Positions 47,990 through 57,201 of a stretch of DNA of 62,793 nt are shown piece by piece; positions within the stretch are counted from its first letter, which is position 1, and every line of letters begins with the position of its first letter. The translations under genes and the position numbers were made by a program. The notes under the pieces were generated by a model. That model was not told the origin of the DNA and did not search any database. It worked only from the letters and a program-made list of their open reading frames with translations. This DNA is from Colwellia echini (GTDB lineage: Bacteria > Pseudomonadota > Gammaproteobacteria > Enterobacterales > Alteromonadaceae), in NCBI RefSeq assembly GCF_002843355.2, contig NZ_PJAI02000021.1, positions 1 through 62,793 of the forward strand, read 5' to 3'.

Positions 47990-48701
47990 AGAGTCTGAAG
48001 CTCACTTGTTCAAGCCACAAGCTGATCCTATTCAGTTAAATCGCTTGTTACAACTGTGTAGTGCAAATTTGCCAGTGGGTGGTTTTTCATTTTCTCAAGG
48101 GTTAGAGTATGCAGTTGAAATGGGCTGGTTAACCTCAGCTGAAACAACAGCCAGTTGGATTAATATCAACTTAGAAGAGTCCATTGCCCAAACGGATTTA
48201 GCGATTTTAAAGCGATTATTTATCGCATTAAACAATAATGATTTAGATGGTTTTAGTTATTGGAATACACATTTAATTGCGTGTCGAGAAAGTCATGAAT
48301 TATTACTGGCTGATTTAGCCATGGGGAAAGCGCTAATTCGGTTAATTAAACAGCTTGATAGTATTGATATAACACCCTACCAAACAATAATAGATTTAAA
48401 AGAAATTAGTTTTGTTAGCGCTTTTGCATTATGTGCTTATGTTTTTAAGCTTGATCTCACTTCAGCACAAAGTGGTTACTGTTGGACATACATAGACAAC
48501 CAAGTTGCGGCGGCAACAAAACTAGTTCCACTTGGACAAACGCAAGCACAAAATTTATTGTTTGAATTAACAGAAAACATTCAAAAAATTATTGAAAAAT
48601 CGAACGACATTATTGATGACGATATAGGCACCAGCTTACCGCATTTAGCGATGGCAAGTGCGTGGCATGAAACACAATATTCACGCCTATTTCGTTCGTA
48701 A
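47979..48701 (+). CDS. ureF: Urease accessory protein UreF
   Basis: Bridges UreD and UreG and gates GTP hydrolysis during nickel insertion. Family blocks: [25 protein letters not shown], the [16 protein letters not shown] region (here [16 protein letters not shown]) and the C-terminal [21 protein letters not shown]. The start at 47979 ([11 protein letters not shown]) gives 240 aa and lies inside the ureE His tail. The open frame extends 26 codons further upstream but has no family match. Confidence 0.95.
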   Translation: MITKESEAHLFKPQADPIQLNRLLQLCSANLPVGGFSFSQGLEYAVEMGWLTSAETTASWININLEESIAQTDLAILKRLFIALNNNDLDGFSYWNTHLIACRESHELLLADLAMGKALIRLIKQLDSIDITPYQTIIDLKEISFVSAFALCAYVFKLDLTSAQSGYCWTYIDNQVAAATKLVPLGQTQAQNLLFELTENIQKIIEKSNDIIDDDIGTSLPHLAMASAWHETQYSRLFRS

Positions 48702-48751
48702 TATTTACCTTAAAAACATAACTTATTTAAAAGACATTAAGAGAATATAAA

Positions 48752-49363
48752 ATGAAAAAACAAGTTTTACGCATTGGCGTTGGCGGCCCAGTTGGCTCAG
48801 GAAAAACCGCATTATTACGTGAGTTATGTTTAGCGCTGCGTGATAAATATAATATGGCCGTGGTGACTAATGATATTTATACCCGTGAAGATGCTGAATT
48901 TTTAACAAAAAATGATGCACTTTCAGCAGACCGAATTATGGGCGTTGAAACTGGCGGTTGTCCGCATACGGCTATTCGTGAAGACGCTTCAATGAACCTA
49001 GCGGCTATTGACGAACTACAAGCATTGCACCCTAATTTAGATTTTGTTTTAATTGAAAGTGGCGGTGACAACTTAAGCGCAACGTTCAGCCCTGAGCTAT
49101 CAGACTTAACCATTTATGTTATTGATGTTTCAGCAGGTGATAAAATTCCACGTAAAGGTGGCCCTGGTATTACCAAGTCAGACTTATTGATTATTAATAA
49201 GATAGATGTAGCAGATTTAGTCGGCGCTTCATTAGAAGTAATGGACAGAGACACCAAGAAAATGCGCGGCGATAAAGAATTTATTTTCTCGAATATGAAA
49301 ACTAAACAAGGTTTAGCCGAGATTATCGAATTTATTGAAAGAGAAGGCATGCTGACAATTTAA
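48752..49363 (+). CDS. ureG: Urease accessory GTPase UreG
   Basis: A SIMIBI-class GTPase whose hydrolysis drives nickel delivery. P-loop [14 protein letters not shown] near residues 8-21, metal motif GCPHTAIR (Cys-Pro-His), the switch block [10 protein letters not shown] and guanine motif [12 protein letters not shown]. The length of 203 aa is standard. It is the last recognised urease gene; a small membrane-protein gene follows. Confidence 0.98.
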   Translation: MKKQVLRIGVGGPVGSGKTALLRELCLALRDKYNMAVVTNDIYTREDAEFLTKNDALSADRIMGVETGGCPHTAIREDASMNLAAIDELQALHPNLDFVLIESGGDNLSATFSPELSDLTIYVIDVSAGDKIPRKGGPGITKSDLLIINKIDVADLVGASLEVMDRDTKKMRGDKEFIFSNMKTKQGLAEIIEFIEREGMLTI

Positions 49364-49450
49364 TGTTAAGCAGATTAATTTTAGCAGATTAAAGAATTAA
49401 CTTATTTACAGAACACATATTTAAAAATTAGATCAATTTAAGGAATTAAC

Positions 49451-49639
49451 ATGAAATTTATAACCATTTTTATTAGCTTTTTAAGCCTATTCACCAGCCA
49501 AGCATTTGCCCATACCGATCATGCATTAGGCGAGGGATCTTTACATACTTTTTATCACGTTACTTTTTGGGCTGTTTTTGCGCTTGTGGTATATAAAGCT
49601 TATACATACTTTAAAAAGAAGAAATCTGAAAAAAGCTAA
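49451..49639 (+). CDS. Small membrane protein at the end of the urease operon
   Basis: A 62-aa protein. The signal peptide (ITIFISFLSLFTSQAFA) ends near residue 20. The short mature N-terminus HTDHALGEGSLHTFYH carries four His, one transmembrane segment (VTFWAVFALVVYKAY) follows, and the tail is Lys-rich and cytosolic. Upstream of its ATG is AAGGAAT. It lies 87 bases after ureG and before the terminator at 49667. The His-rich periplasmic face and the position suggest a role in nickel or urease function, but I know no characterised homologue. Confidence 0.72.
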   Translation: MKFITIFISFLSLFTSQAFAHTDHALGEGSLHTFYHVTFWAVFALVVYKAYTYFKKKKSEKS

Positions 49640-49666
49640 TATTTTGAAAAATATATAAATCATCAG

Positions 49667-49698
49667 CACTAAGGGCTTTAAGTCTTTAGTGTTTTTTT
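49667..49698 (+). terminator. Urease operon terminator
   Basis: CACTAAGGGCTTT / AAGTCTTTAGTG forms a ~11-bp stem with G-U pairs and ends in TTTTTTT at 49692-49698, directly after the small membrane-protein gene. Confidence 0.85.
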
Positions 49699-49718
49699 AT
49701 ATTTGTTGTGAGGGATAA

Positions 49719-49795
49719 TGGCGTCCTCGGCGGGATTCGAACCCACGACATCACCCTTAGGAGGGGTGCACTCTATCCAGCTGAGTTACGAAGAC
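49719..49795 (-). tRNA. tRNA-Arg (anticodon CCT)
   Basis: A 77-nt cloverleaf with encoded CCA. The acceptor arms GTCTTCG and CGAGGAC pair, the T arm contains GGTTCGAATCC, and the anticodon stem-loop CACCCCTCCTAAGGGTG places CCT at the decoding position. This isoacceptor reads AGG codons. The gene stands alone between convergent plus-strand genes. Confidence 0.96.
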
Positions 49796-50067
49796 TTTAG
49801 GAATATAATTGCAATGATTATACAAAAAAAAATTAATAAAGTTAAATAAAATAAGTTAGTTATAAATATATTTAAAGTCTTAAGCAATAATGTGCTTTAT
49901 GAGAATATTTAGATGGCATGTATTGTAAAATTTATGCTGAAAAGATAGCACCAACATTTGAAGTTTAATTTACTCTCCCTGAGGAGATTTATTTTATTGA
50001 GCTAGTAAAAAGTTAACTAATTAAGTAGCATGCCCTTTTACCTAAAACACTGAATAAGAGTGATGAA

Positions 50068-50541
50068 ATGAATAAATTTATATTATTAGCGATTGTTATT
50101 GGCATTGTTGTTTTTTTTCTTATGCGACAAAGTAGTAATAAAGCTGCGGCAGAAGTTAATGTAAAATTAGGACAGGAATTTTTAGCTAAAAATAAAAGTG
50201 AAGAGGGCGTTATTGAAACGGCTTCAGGTTTGCAATACAAAGTATTAACGCAAGGTACCGGTACTGAACATCCGAATGCATTTTCTAAAGTGAAGGTTCA
50301 TTATCATGGTACTTTACTTGATGGTACTATTTTTGATAGTTCAGTTGATAGAGGTGAGGCAATCAGTTTTGGTTTAAATCAAGTGATCAAAGGCTGGACC
50401 GAAGGTGTTCAGTTGATGGTTGTAGGTGAAAAAACACGTTTCTATATTCCGTCAAACTTAGCTTACGGTGACAGGCCGGCAGGAAAAATTGATGCTGGTG
50501 CAACGCTTATTTTTGATGTTGAGTTGCTTGAAATAAACTAG
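50068..50541 (+). CDS. FKBP-type peptidyl-prolyl isomerase, membrane-anchored
   Basis: Prolyl isomerase probably facing the periplasm. A hydrophobic N-terminal anchor (residues ~3-19, FILLAIVIGIVVFFLM) is followed by a short linker and a complete FKBP domain: ASGLQYKVLTQGTG, VKVHYHGTLLDGTIFDSS, VIKGWTEGVQLM and IPSNLAYGDRPAG. It is 157 aa, a single domain without the dimerisation half of FkpA or Mip. Confidence 0.92.
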   Translation: MNKFILLAIVIGIVVFFLMRQSSNKAAAEVNVKLGQEFLAKNKSEEGVIETASGLQYKVLTQGTGTEHPNAFSKVKVHYHGTLLDGTIFDSSVDRGEAISFGLNQVIKGWTEGVQLMVVGEKTRFYIPSNLAYGDRPAGKIDAGATLIFDVELLEIN

Positions 50542-50603
50542 CATGTCGCTTTAATTTTCGTTTCGGTAAATATGCGTAATAGTCGTGAATATGAAAAGTA
50601 ATT

Positions 50604-50639
50604 AAAAGCCCGTTTTAGGTTAACTAAACGGGCTTTTTT
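50604..50639. terminator. Bidirectional terminator between FKBP gene and cydB
   Basis: AAAAGCCCGTTT-(AGGTTAACT)-AAACGGGCTTTTTT: GC-rich stem with A and T runs on the two sides, shared by the convergent FKBP and cydAB transcripts. Confidence 0.92.
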
Positions 50640-50681
50640 CGTTTATCAGCTTACGATATTGCATTTAATTAATACTACGTG

Positions 50682-51680
50682 CTAATGATAAGTAAGTTCT
50701 CGAACCTTACCCCAAAATACGCGGTAAGAGAATACGGTATAACTAATGATCACAGGCACAACTATAATTGCTCCCCATAAAATAAAACTTAATGATTCAG
50801 GGGCAGAGGCTGATTCCCAAATAGTTAATTTTCCTGGCACAATATAAGGGAAAAAGCTAAAGGCAAAGCCAAAGAAACAAAACATAAAAATAACAACGGC
50901 ATTTACAAAAGGTTGCCAGCAACCTTTATCATTCTTCGCCGGTAATTTTCTCAAATGTATTTGCGTATAGGTAAATAAAGCAAAGCACATAATTGGCAAC
51001 GGCAATAAGTACAATGTTGTAGGCCAAGCAAACCATTTAGCATAAACATCAGGGTTAATTAATGGGTTAACAGCAGATACCGCAATGACACCGATAAAAC
51101 AAATAACGCCTGTTTTCTTCGCCCATTGAACGGCTTGAATTTGTAATGAACCTTCAGTTTTCATTATCAGCCAACAAGCGCCAATGTAAGCATACGCCGC
51201 AGCAACACCTAAAGCACTAAGAAGGCTAAATCCATAAGCAGCTGGAGTGCTTTCAAAACCCATAACATACATACCTAGCATATAACCTTGACTCATTGCG
51301 GCAAGTAATGAACCGCCTTTAAATACTTTATTCCAAGTATCTTTATGAGTAAATGCTGCTTTAGCTCTAAAATCAAAAGCGATACCGCGTAAAATTAAAC
51401 TAATTAATAAAACTGCGGTGGGTAAATAGAGCTCTTTAAATATATAACTATGAGCAAAAGGAAACGCAATTAATAGTAAACCTACGGCTAAAACTAACCA
51501 TGTTTCATTGGCATCCCAAAAAGGACCAATTGAAGCTATCATGGTATCACTATCATCTTTTTGTGTTAAAGGAAGTAAAATTCCTACGCCTAAATCATAA
51601 CCGTCTAAAATGGCATATAACAAAATTGCAAAACCCATTAATGATACAAAAATTACCGCTAAGGTATTAGCTTCAAACAT
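50682..51680 (-). CDS. cydB: Cytochrome bd-type quinol oxidase subunit II
   Basis: A membrane subunit with about eight or nine transmembrane helices. It begins MFEANTLAVIFVSLMGFAIL-YAILDGYDLGVGIL, the CydB hallmark, with FWDANETWLVLAVG further on. The length of 332 aa fits the short, CioB-type branch; E. coli CydB is 379. The start overlaps the cydA stop region by 8 bases. Confidence 0.94.
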   Translation of the reverse strand: MFEANTLAVIFVSLMGFAILLYAILDGYDLGVGILLPLTQKDDSDTMIASIGPFWDANETWLVLAVGLLLIAFPFAHSYIFKELYLPTAVLLISLILRGIAFDFRAKAAFTHKDTWNKVFKGGSLLAAMSQGYMLGMYVMGFESTPAAYGFSLLSALGVAAAYAYIGACWLIMKTEGSLQIQAVQWAKKTGVICFIGVIAVSAVNPLINPDVYAKWFAWPTTLYLLPLPIMCFALFTYTQIHLRKLPAKNDKGCWQPFVNAVVIFMFCFFGFAFSFFPYIVPGKLTIWESASAPESLSFILWGAIIVVPVIISYTVFSYRVFWGKVRELTYH

Positions 51681-53043
51681 GATCTCTATCCTTTGTTATA
51701 TTATTAATCACAGCATCTACTTTTCCGTCGTTGGTAATTTCTTCAATTTCAACCGCACGGTTTGCCATGGTATATAAAGTATGTAAATAAGCCGCCATTA
51801 TTACTACATATAACGTTAGATAAAGGCTAAGTGACAGTGCTACATTACCAGGTGCAATATCGGTTGCGGCATCTTTAACGGTTAAAATACCTGTTACTAA
51901 CCAAGGCTGTCTTCCTATTTCTGTGACATACCAACCTGCTAATGTAGCTATCCAGCCAGAAAAACTCATCGCGACTAAGCCTTTTAAAAACCAAGTAGGT
52001 AGTGGTTTATCTCGCCAAAGATATATTCGTCCTAGCCATGAAAAAAATAGCATTAGCATACCAACGCCAACCATAATTCTAAATGCGAAGAATACGGGTG
52101 CTACAGGCGGGTGATTTCCTTCAAACTCATTTAAACCCTTTATTTCTCCATCAAGACTGTGCGTTAAAATTAGGCTTGCCATATTCGGTACTGCAATCTC
52201 AAAGTGATTAGTTTTTTCTTTTTCATCAGGAATGGCAAAGAGTAGTAACGGGACGGATTTTTCGGTATGCCAAATACCTTCCATTGCGGCTATTTTTTGT
52301 GGTTGATGCTCTAAGGTATTTAAACCATGTTTATCACCAATAAATATTTGTAATGGCGTTAATACCATTGCCACAGTTAGAGCTATTTTTAAGGTTAGTT
52401 TTGGGGCACGCTTATCATCACCTTTAAGGAGTCGATAAGCACTCACTCCTGCAATTAAAAATGCAGCAGTTAAACCTGAAGCAACAACCATATGCGATAA
52501 ACGATAAGGAAATGATGGATTAAATATAATTGCGATCCAATCTACTGGAAAAGCAACTCCATCGCGCATTTCATGTCCTTGCGGGGTTTGCATCCAAGAG
52601 TTAAGCGCAAGGATCCAAAAAGCAGATAAGCTGGTTCCTACGGCAACAATTAAGGTAGCAAGTGTATGTACTTTAGCGGAAACCCTTTTCATACCAAACA
52701 GCATAATACCGAGAAAACCAGCTTCTAGAAAAAAGGCGGTTAATACTTCATAGCCTAGTAATGGGCCGGCGATATTACCCACAGTTTCCATAAATTTAGG
52801 CCAGTTAGTGCCAAACTGAAAAGACATGGTAATGCCGGTAACAACACCAATTGCAAAGGTTATGGCAAATATCTTTACCCAAAACCGATAAGCTCGCATC
52901 CAAACTTGCTCACCTGTTTGATCAAACCGTAATTTGAAAAAGAATAAAAACCAACTCAAGGCGATAGTAATGGTTGGAAATAGAATATGAAAACTTATAT
53001 TGGCGGCAAACTGCATGCGAGATAGCATCAGTGTTTCAAACAT
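51673..53043 (-). CDS. cydA: Cytochrome bd-type quinol oxidase subunit I (cyanide-insensitive type)
   Basis: The haem-bearing subunit that oxidises quinol and reduces O2 to water. Haem ligand His19 is in FAANISFHILFP. Typical blocks are SFQFGTNWPKFMETVGNI, ALNSWMQTPQGHEMRDG and EIGRQPWLVTGIL. The length of 456 aa and the short quinol loop point to the CIO branch (cioA-like), which has weak bd haem signatures and low cyanide sensitivity. It is preceded by the GbsR/MarR regulator, 75 bases upstream on the same strand. Confidence 0.94.
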   Translation of the reverse strand: MFETLMLSRMQFAANISFHILFPTITIALSWFLFFFKLRFDQTGEQVWMRAYRFWVKIFAITFAIGVVTGITMSFQFGTNWPKFMETVGNIAGPLLGYEVLTAFFLEAGFLGIMLFGMKRVSAKVHTLATLIVAVGTSLSAFWILALNSWMQTPQGHEMRDGVAFPVDWIAIIFNPSFPYRLSHMVVASGLTAAFLIAGVSAYRLLKGDDKRAPKLTLKIALTVAMVLTPLQIFIGDKHGLNTLEHQPQKIAAMEGIWHTEKSVPLLLFAIPDEKEKTNHFEIAVPNMASLILTHSLDGEIKGLNEFEGNHPPVAPVFFAFRIMVGVGMLMLFFSWLGRIYLWRDKPLPTWFLKGLVAMSFSGWIATLAGWYVTEIGRQPWLVTGILTVKDAATDIAPGNVALSLSLYLTLYVVIMAAYLHTLYTMANRAVEIEEITNDGKVDAVINNITKDRDHV

Positions 53044-53066
53044 AATAGACTCCGTTTATTAACTCC

Positions 53067-53082
53067 TCAGGTAGCTTCTGAA
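53067..53082. promoter_or_regulatory. Operator-like site upstream of cydA
   Basis: TCAGGTAGCTTCTGAA differs from the palindrome at 53680-53697 (TCAGTAATTTCTGAA core) by one inserted base and a few changes. It lies about 25-40 bases before the cydA ATG, a plausible second binding site for the neighbouring regulator. Confidence 0.4.
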
Positions 53083-53118
53083 GGTTAAGCTGTATGTTGT
53101 AAATATTTGTTGATCTGA

Positions 53119-53664
53119 TCATTTTTTATTAATCAATTTATCTTTAAAATCTATAACTTTACTTACCCCAACGCCTAATTTCATTAATGAGTTTAGTTTA
53201 TTCGGGCTCATTGTTTGTAATTCACTGGCCCAGTTTGTTACGGTTTCAAGTAAATCATGAATTTCATGCATTTGGCTTTGGGCATATTCCTCTTGTTGAT
53301 TGGCGGGCTTATCGAGGAGGTTATCACGTAAAAGTGACAGTGTTGGGTCAACTTCTCGCTTACGTCGCTCTTCAAAAACACGAGTAGCCATTTCCCAAAT
53401 GGTGCCTGCTGGTGAATAATATTCTTTACGATCTTTAGGTTTATGCTGAACTTTTACCAATCGCCATGATTGCAGTTCTTTAATGCCCATACTGACATTT
53501 CCACGAGATATATTAAGCGCTTCTGAAATGTCGATAGCACTTAACGGCTCTTGGTTAATAATTAATAAGCCATACATTTGGCCAACGGTGCGATTAAAGC
53601 CCCAACGGCTGCCCATTTCACCACAGTGCATGACAAAGGATTCTATTTTTGAAGTTAACATCAT
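53119..53664 (-). CDS. GbsR/MarR-family transcriptional regulator
   Basis: A winged-helix DNA-binding protein. The GbsR-type start SKIESFVMHCGEMGSRWGFNRTVGQMYGLL is followed by the recognition region LSAIDISEALNISRGNVSMGIKELQSWRLV and the wing KPKDRKEYY, then a helical dimerisation tail. I start it at 53664 (MMLTSKIESF). The longer frame from 53724 would place an FNR box and a perfect palindrome inside coding sequence. It probably controls the downstream cydAB genes and itself. Confidence 0.85.
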   Translation of the reverse strand: MMLTSKIESFVMHCGEMGSRWGFNRTVGQMYGLLIINQEPLSAIDISEALNISRGNVSMGIKELQSWRLVKVQHKPKDRKEYYSPAGTIWEMATRVFEERRKREVDPTLSLLRDNLLDKPANQQEEYAQSQMHEIHDLLETVTNWASELQTMSPNKLNSLMKLGVGVSKVIDFKDKLINKK

Positions 53665-53679
53665 TTTTAATGTTCGAAG

Positions 53680-53697
53680 TTTCAGTAATTTCTGAAA
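53680..53697. promoter_or_regulatory. Palindromic operator candidate of the GbsR/MarR regulator
   Basis: TTTCAGTAATTTCTGAAA has perfect 6-bp arms TTTCAG / CTGAAA, 15 bases before the chosen ATG. The position between FNR box and start codon suits autoregulation by the encoded winged-helix protein. Confidence 0.55.
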
Positions 53698-53710
53698 GTT
53701 TAAACTTATA

Positions 53711-53724
53711 TTGATATAGATCAA
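53711..53724. promoter_or_regulatory. FNR-type box
   Basis: TTGATATAGATCAA is a perfect match to the FNR/Anr consensus TTGAT-N4-ATCAA. It lies about 47 bases upstream of the regulator ATG and ahead of cydAB, which fits control of a bd-type oxidase by oxygen level. Confidence 0.8.
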
Positions 53725-54381
53725 GATTTAATTGATTTTATTTTAGGCAGCGTTTAAATATATTTAGGAAAATAACATTTAAGATAAGCGTATTTGGGTA
53801 TTAGTTAGGATGAGGAAGTACATCTTTTTATGTGTTTTAAGTATGTAATAATTAAGCTATTAACGCTAAAACAAGTAAGTGCTAAATATCCACTAAGTCA
53901 CAATAAACTACGGGTGAAAACCATCGTCAAGTAACTTAGCTGCAACATGAAAAGAGTTCTCTAGTAACTATTGTTCGGTGATAAAACGCTTTTTCCATGT
54001 GGATAATTTTATGAAGTTTTATATTAAATAATAGTGGAGTGTGCTGCTTTGAATTCTAGCAAATCAAACTAATTAAACTAATTAAACTATGCGTATCTCG
54101 TTAATCAATATAAATAACTTTTTTACTTAAGCTTTATCGTATCTTGCCGATATATATAAAGAAATATATTTTTTAACACTTATCTTTTAGATTTTTGTAA
54201 TAAACAGCTTTTTATAGTTTATTTTTAGCTTTTATTGAGTCTTAAACCTACACTTGGGAAGTGGTTAAATCAAATTTACAAATAAAGTAACTAAAATGTT
54301 AAATTTAAAATAGAGTCTATAATCAATTATATAATGCTCTTTAGTTACAAAAATCTAACTTCATAACGGAAGCTTTTTTAT
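53725..54381. other. Long AT-rich spacer upstream of the chemoreceptor
   Basis: A 657-base stretch without a gene. It contains a short direct repeat AAACTAATT/AAACTAATT around 54066-54086 and a sigma-28-like promoter (listed separately). A segment at 53890-53935 with CACAATAAACTACGGGTGAAAACCATCG-like composition could fold but fits no riboswitch I know. Confidence 0.5.
54126..54153 (+). promoter_or_regulatory. Sigma-28 (FliA)-like promoter for the chemoreceptor operon
   Basis: CTTAAG at 54126-54131, a 14-base spacer and GCCGATAT at 54146-54153 resemble the flagellar sigma-28 consensus (CTAAAG, 15 bases, GCCGATAA) with two mismatches. It lies 228 bases upstream of the chemoreceptor start, the class of gene usually served by FliA. 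Confidence 0.5.
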
Positions 54382-56001
54382 ATGTCGTCATTTAATGCGC
54401 TATCTATACGATTTAAAATATTACTCATTCCCATCGTAGGCTCTGTCGGATTCGCCATCTATCTGTTTACTAGTTTATTAACTATGTCGCAGATTGTTAA
54501 AGATCTCGATCGTGCTTATGCCGTTGAATATCAATATTTACAAACCTCTGCTTTTGGTTTAGTTCAGTTAGATAAAATTAAAGAAACATTAGGTAATGCG
54601 GCGACTATGGGGGAAGCCGACTTATTGGTTACTTCCGATGGTTATGCTGAAGCGTTTCGAAATAAGTTAATTGAGTCTTACAATATCGATAAAGAAAATG
54701 TGTCATTTTTAAAACAATTATTAAGCGATTTTGATACTTATTATATGCATGCATCTGGCCTGTCGAAAGAGATGGTTGACGGCAGTATTGATTTTGCAAC
54801 GCTAGGTGCGCGTAGTGAGCAAATGGCAACAGAACTTAATGAAGTGCAGCGTAAATTAAATGACTTTCAGAGTGAAAAAGACAAGGGGTTTAATAATGCA
54901 TTTGAGTCGGTTAGAGATAAAGTTCAGTCAACTTCAACTGTCGGTATTATTATTGGATTGATAACCATTTTGTTATTGTTCGCTGTTGCTGTACCTATCG
55001 CAATTTCAATTTGCAATAGCTTACGAAATGTCATTTCTTCTTTAAAAAATATCGCACAAGATAATGGCGATTTAACTGTTAGATTAACTACTAATTATAA
55101 AGATGAGATAGGTGACCTTGTTTTCTGGTTCAATAGTTTTATTGAAAAATTACAAGGTGTAATTAAAGATGTTGTTAACACCGCTATGCCGCTAGCTAAA
55201 ACAGCCAATAAAATTCAAACTTTATCGGAACACACCATTGATTCATTTAAGCGACAAAGCGACAGTGTGGCTTTGTCGAGAGATTCGGTTGATGAAATGA
55301 GTCAACGTGTTGCTGACATTACCAGTAATGCAGCGGATGCGGTTTCTTCGGCGAGAAACGCGAACAACGAAGCGCGCAACGGTAAAGAAGTGGTTGATAA
55401 AACGGTTGCTGAAATACGCCAGTTAGCTGATGTAGTTACTGAGTCATCTGAAATAATTAATCAACTACAAGACGATACTAATAAAGTAAACGTAGTATTG
55501 GAAGTTATACGTGGTATTGCCGATCAAACTAATTTACTCGCTCTAAACGCTGCTATTGAAGCTGCCCGTGCTGGTGAGCAAGGTCGAGGATTCGCGGTCG
55601 TTGCCGACGAGGTAAGAAATCTAGCTTCAAGAACGCAAGAATCTACCCAAGAAATTAATAACATATTAGCACAATTACAGAGCGCTTCGAGTAAGGCTGT
55701 TTCAACTATGGAAAGTTCTAAGGCTGGTGTTGAATCAAGTGTTGAGAGTGCTAACCAAGCAGGAGCAAGCCTATTGGAAATAGCTTCTGCTATTGAAGTG
55801 ATTTCACAAATGAACGACGCCATTGCTACTTCAACCGAGCAGCAAACTGAGGTGTCAGGAATTATGGTTAATCATGTTGAAGATATTCAACGCTGTGCCG
55901 ATGAAGCATCTAACGCTTCAACTGAAATTGCTGAAACAAGCAATGAGTTAACCGAATTAGCCTCAAAATTAGAAGCAATAGCATTACAGTTCAAAGTATA
56001 A
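54382..56001 (+). CDS. Methyl-accepting chemotaxis protein
   Basis: A 539-aa transmembrane chemoreceptor. Membrane segment 1 is at ~13-35. The periplasmic helical sensor region (~36-188) has no PAS or Cache motif I can recognise. Membrane segment 2 is at ~189-212, then a HAMP linker ([12 protein letters not shown]). The signalling hairpin tip is [37 protein letters not shown]. No C-terminal CheR-binding pentapeptide is seen. It is followed by a porin and a small binding protein that may belong to the same response. Confidence 0.95.
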   Translation: MSSFNALSIRFKILLIPIVGSVGFAIYLFTSLLTMSQIVKDLDRAYAVEYQYLQTSAFGLVQLDKIKETLGNAATMGEADLLVTSDGYAEAFRNKLIESYNIDKENVSFLKQLLSDFDTYYMHASGLSKEMVDGSIDFATLGARSEQMATELNEVQRKLNDFQSEKDKGFNNAFESVRDKVQSTSTVGIIIGLITILLLFAVAVPIAISICNSLRNVISSLKNIAQDNGDLTVRLTTNYKDEIGDLVFWFNSFIEKLQGVIKDVVNTAMPLAKTANKIQTLSEHTIDSFKRQSDSVALSRDSVDEMSQRVADITSNAADAVSSARNANNEARNGKEVVDKTVAEIRQLADVVTESSEIINQLQDDTNKVNVVLEVIRGIADQTNLLALNAAIEAARAGEQGRGFAVVADEVRNLASRTQESTQEINNILAQLQSASSKAVSTMESSKAGVESSVESANQAGASLLEIASAIEVISQMNDAIATSTEQQTEVSGIMVNHVEDIQRCADEASNASTEIAETSNELTELASKLEAIALQFKV

Positions 56002-56039
56002 CTTTATTTTTATAATTTAAAATTAAGCAAGGAAAACAT

Positions 56040-57191
56040 ATGAAAAAACATCTCATATCTATAGCGTTAGTAAGTGCATTAACATCAGCTTCCTTACATG
56101 CGGAAATTCATTTAAGTGGCTTTGGCTCTGTTGTTGGGGGCATGACAACATCAAGCGATGAAACTTTATCAGGTTATGATGATAATATGGACTTTAAACA
56201 AGGATCATTATTTGCGATACAAGCATCAAGTGATTTAGGTGAGGGCTTGGGTGTTACGGTTCAGTTAGAAGCTAAAGGTAAAGATGACTGGGAGCCTGAT
56301 TTTAAATGGGCTTATGTTAGTTATGATGCTACTGATAGTCTTAGATTACTGGCTGGTAGACAAATTATACCTTTTTATATGTACTCAGATTACCTTGATG
56401 TATCGTACGCTTATGCATGGATAGCGCCACCAGAGGGGGTTTATGATGTCCCGTTTGATACATTCGATGGATTAGGTTTAGTATATACCACTAGTTTTGG
56501 TAGTGTTGACGCCAGTTTTCATGGGGTTTATGGTCGAAATACTGATGAGTTAGAAATCAATCTTTTAGGGGTTGATTATCAAGTTTCGCCTGAACTTAAC
56601 GGTGTTATGGGGCTATCAGCATCATTTACTTATGACTGGTTAACGTTGAGAGCTGGTTATTTTACTGCTGATGTAGTGATGCCTATTACCGATCTAGATA
56701 ATCTTGCAGATGGCTGGGAACAAGCAGGTTTTAATGATATTGCTGCTAATACCAAAATAGATGAAGACAAAGGCACATTCGTTGAGGTCGGATTTCAAAT
56801 TAATTACGAATCAATTATTGTGGTAGGTGAATATACTCAGCTTGAGGTTGACAATAGTCCTTTAGCAGTAGAAGACTCATATTACATCATGGCAGGTTAT
56901 CAGTTTGATCAAGTTTTAGTCCACCTTACTTACGGAGCCGACGAAGGTAAAACAGATAATTATACTTCTGACGTACCTTATGGAGTTGATCCAACATTAG
57001 ATTATTTAAAGCAAGCGACTGAACTAACTCTGGCTAACGATATTCAAGATAATGATTATATTATAGCTGGTGTTCGTTATGACTTTCATGATTCTGCAGC
57101 ATTAAAATTTGAATATACAGCTTTTACGGATGATCACTATAATAACAGTGATGCCGGTTTGTTTCGTGTCGCTATAGTTACCGTTTTTTAA
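56040..57191 (+). CDS. Porin-like outer-membrane protein
   Basis: A signal peptide (LISIALVSALTSASLHA) ends near residue 21. The mature part opens with the porin-like strand EIHLSGFGSVVGG and continues with alternating strands (LRLLAGRQIIPFYMYSDYLD, FVEVGFQINYESIIVVGEYT), ending in FRVAIVTVF with a terminal Phe. It is 383 aa. It lies 38 bases after the chemoreceptor and 10 bases before the binding protein, so the three genes form one transcript. Substrate unknown. Confidence 0.8.
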   Translation: MKKHLISIALVSALTSASLHAEIHLSGFGSVVGGMTTSSDETLSGYDDNMDFKQGSLFAIQASSDLGEGLGVTVQLEAKGKDDWEPDFKWAYVSYDATDSLRLLAGRQIIPFYMYSDYLDVSYAYAWIAPPEGVYDVPFDTFDGLGLVYTTSFGSVDASFHGVYGRNTDELEINLLGVDYQVSPELNGVMGLSASFTYDWLTLRAGYFTADVVMPITDLDNLADGWEQAGFNDIAANTKIDEDKGTFVEVGFQINYESIIVVGEYTQLEVDNSPLAVEDSYYIMAGYQFDQVLVHLTYGADEGKTDNYTSDVPYGVDPTLDYLKQATELTLANDIQDNDYIIAGVRYDFHDSAALKFEYTAFTDDHYNNSDAGLFRVAIVTVF

Positions 57192-57201
57192 GGAGTATAT
57201 T

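Noticed and set aside
48877..49350. Minus-strand frames opposite ureG
   Set aside because: ureG on the plus strand is complete with all GTPase motifs; the opposite frames have no start signals or recognisable content.
53110..53122. Second FNR-like box (TTGATCTGATCAT) near the end of the regulator gene
   Set aside because: The spacer is three bases and not four, and the site overlaps the 3' end of the regulator coding region.
53890..54000. Possible c-di-GMP (GEMM) riboswitch before the chemoreceptor
   Set aside because: The region can fold, but the conserved GEMM core and tetraloop/receptor sequences are not present.
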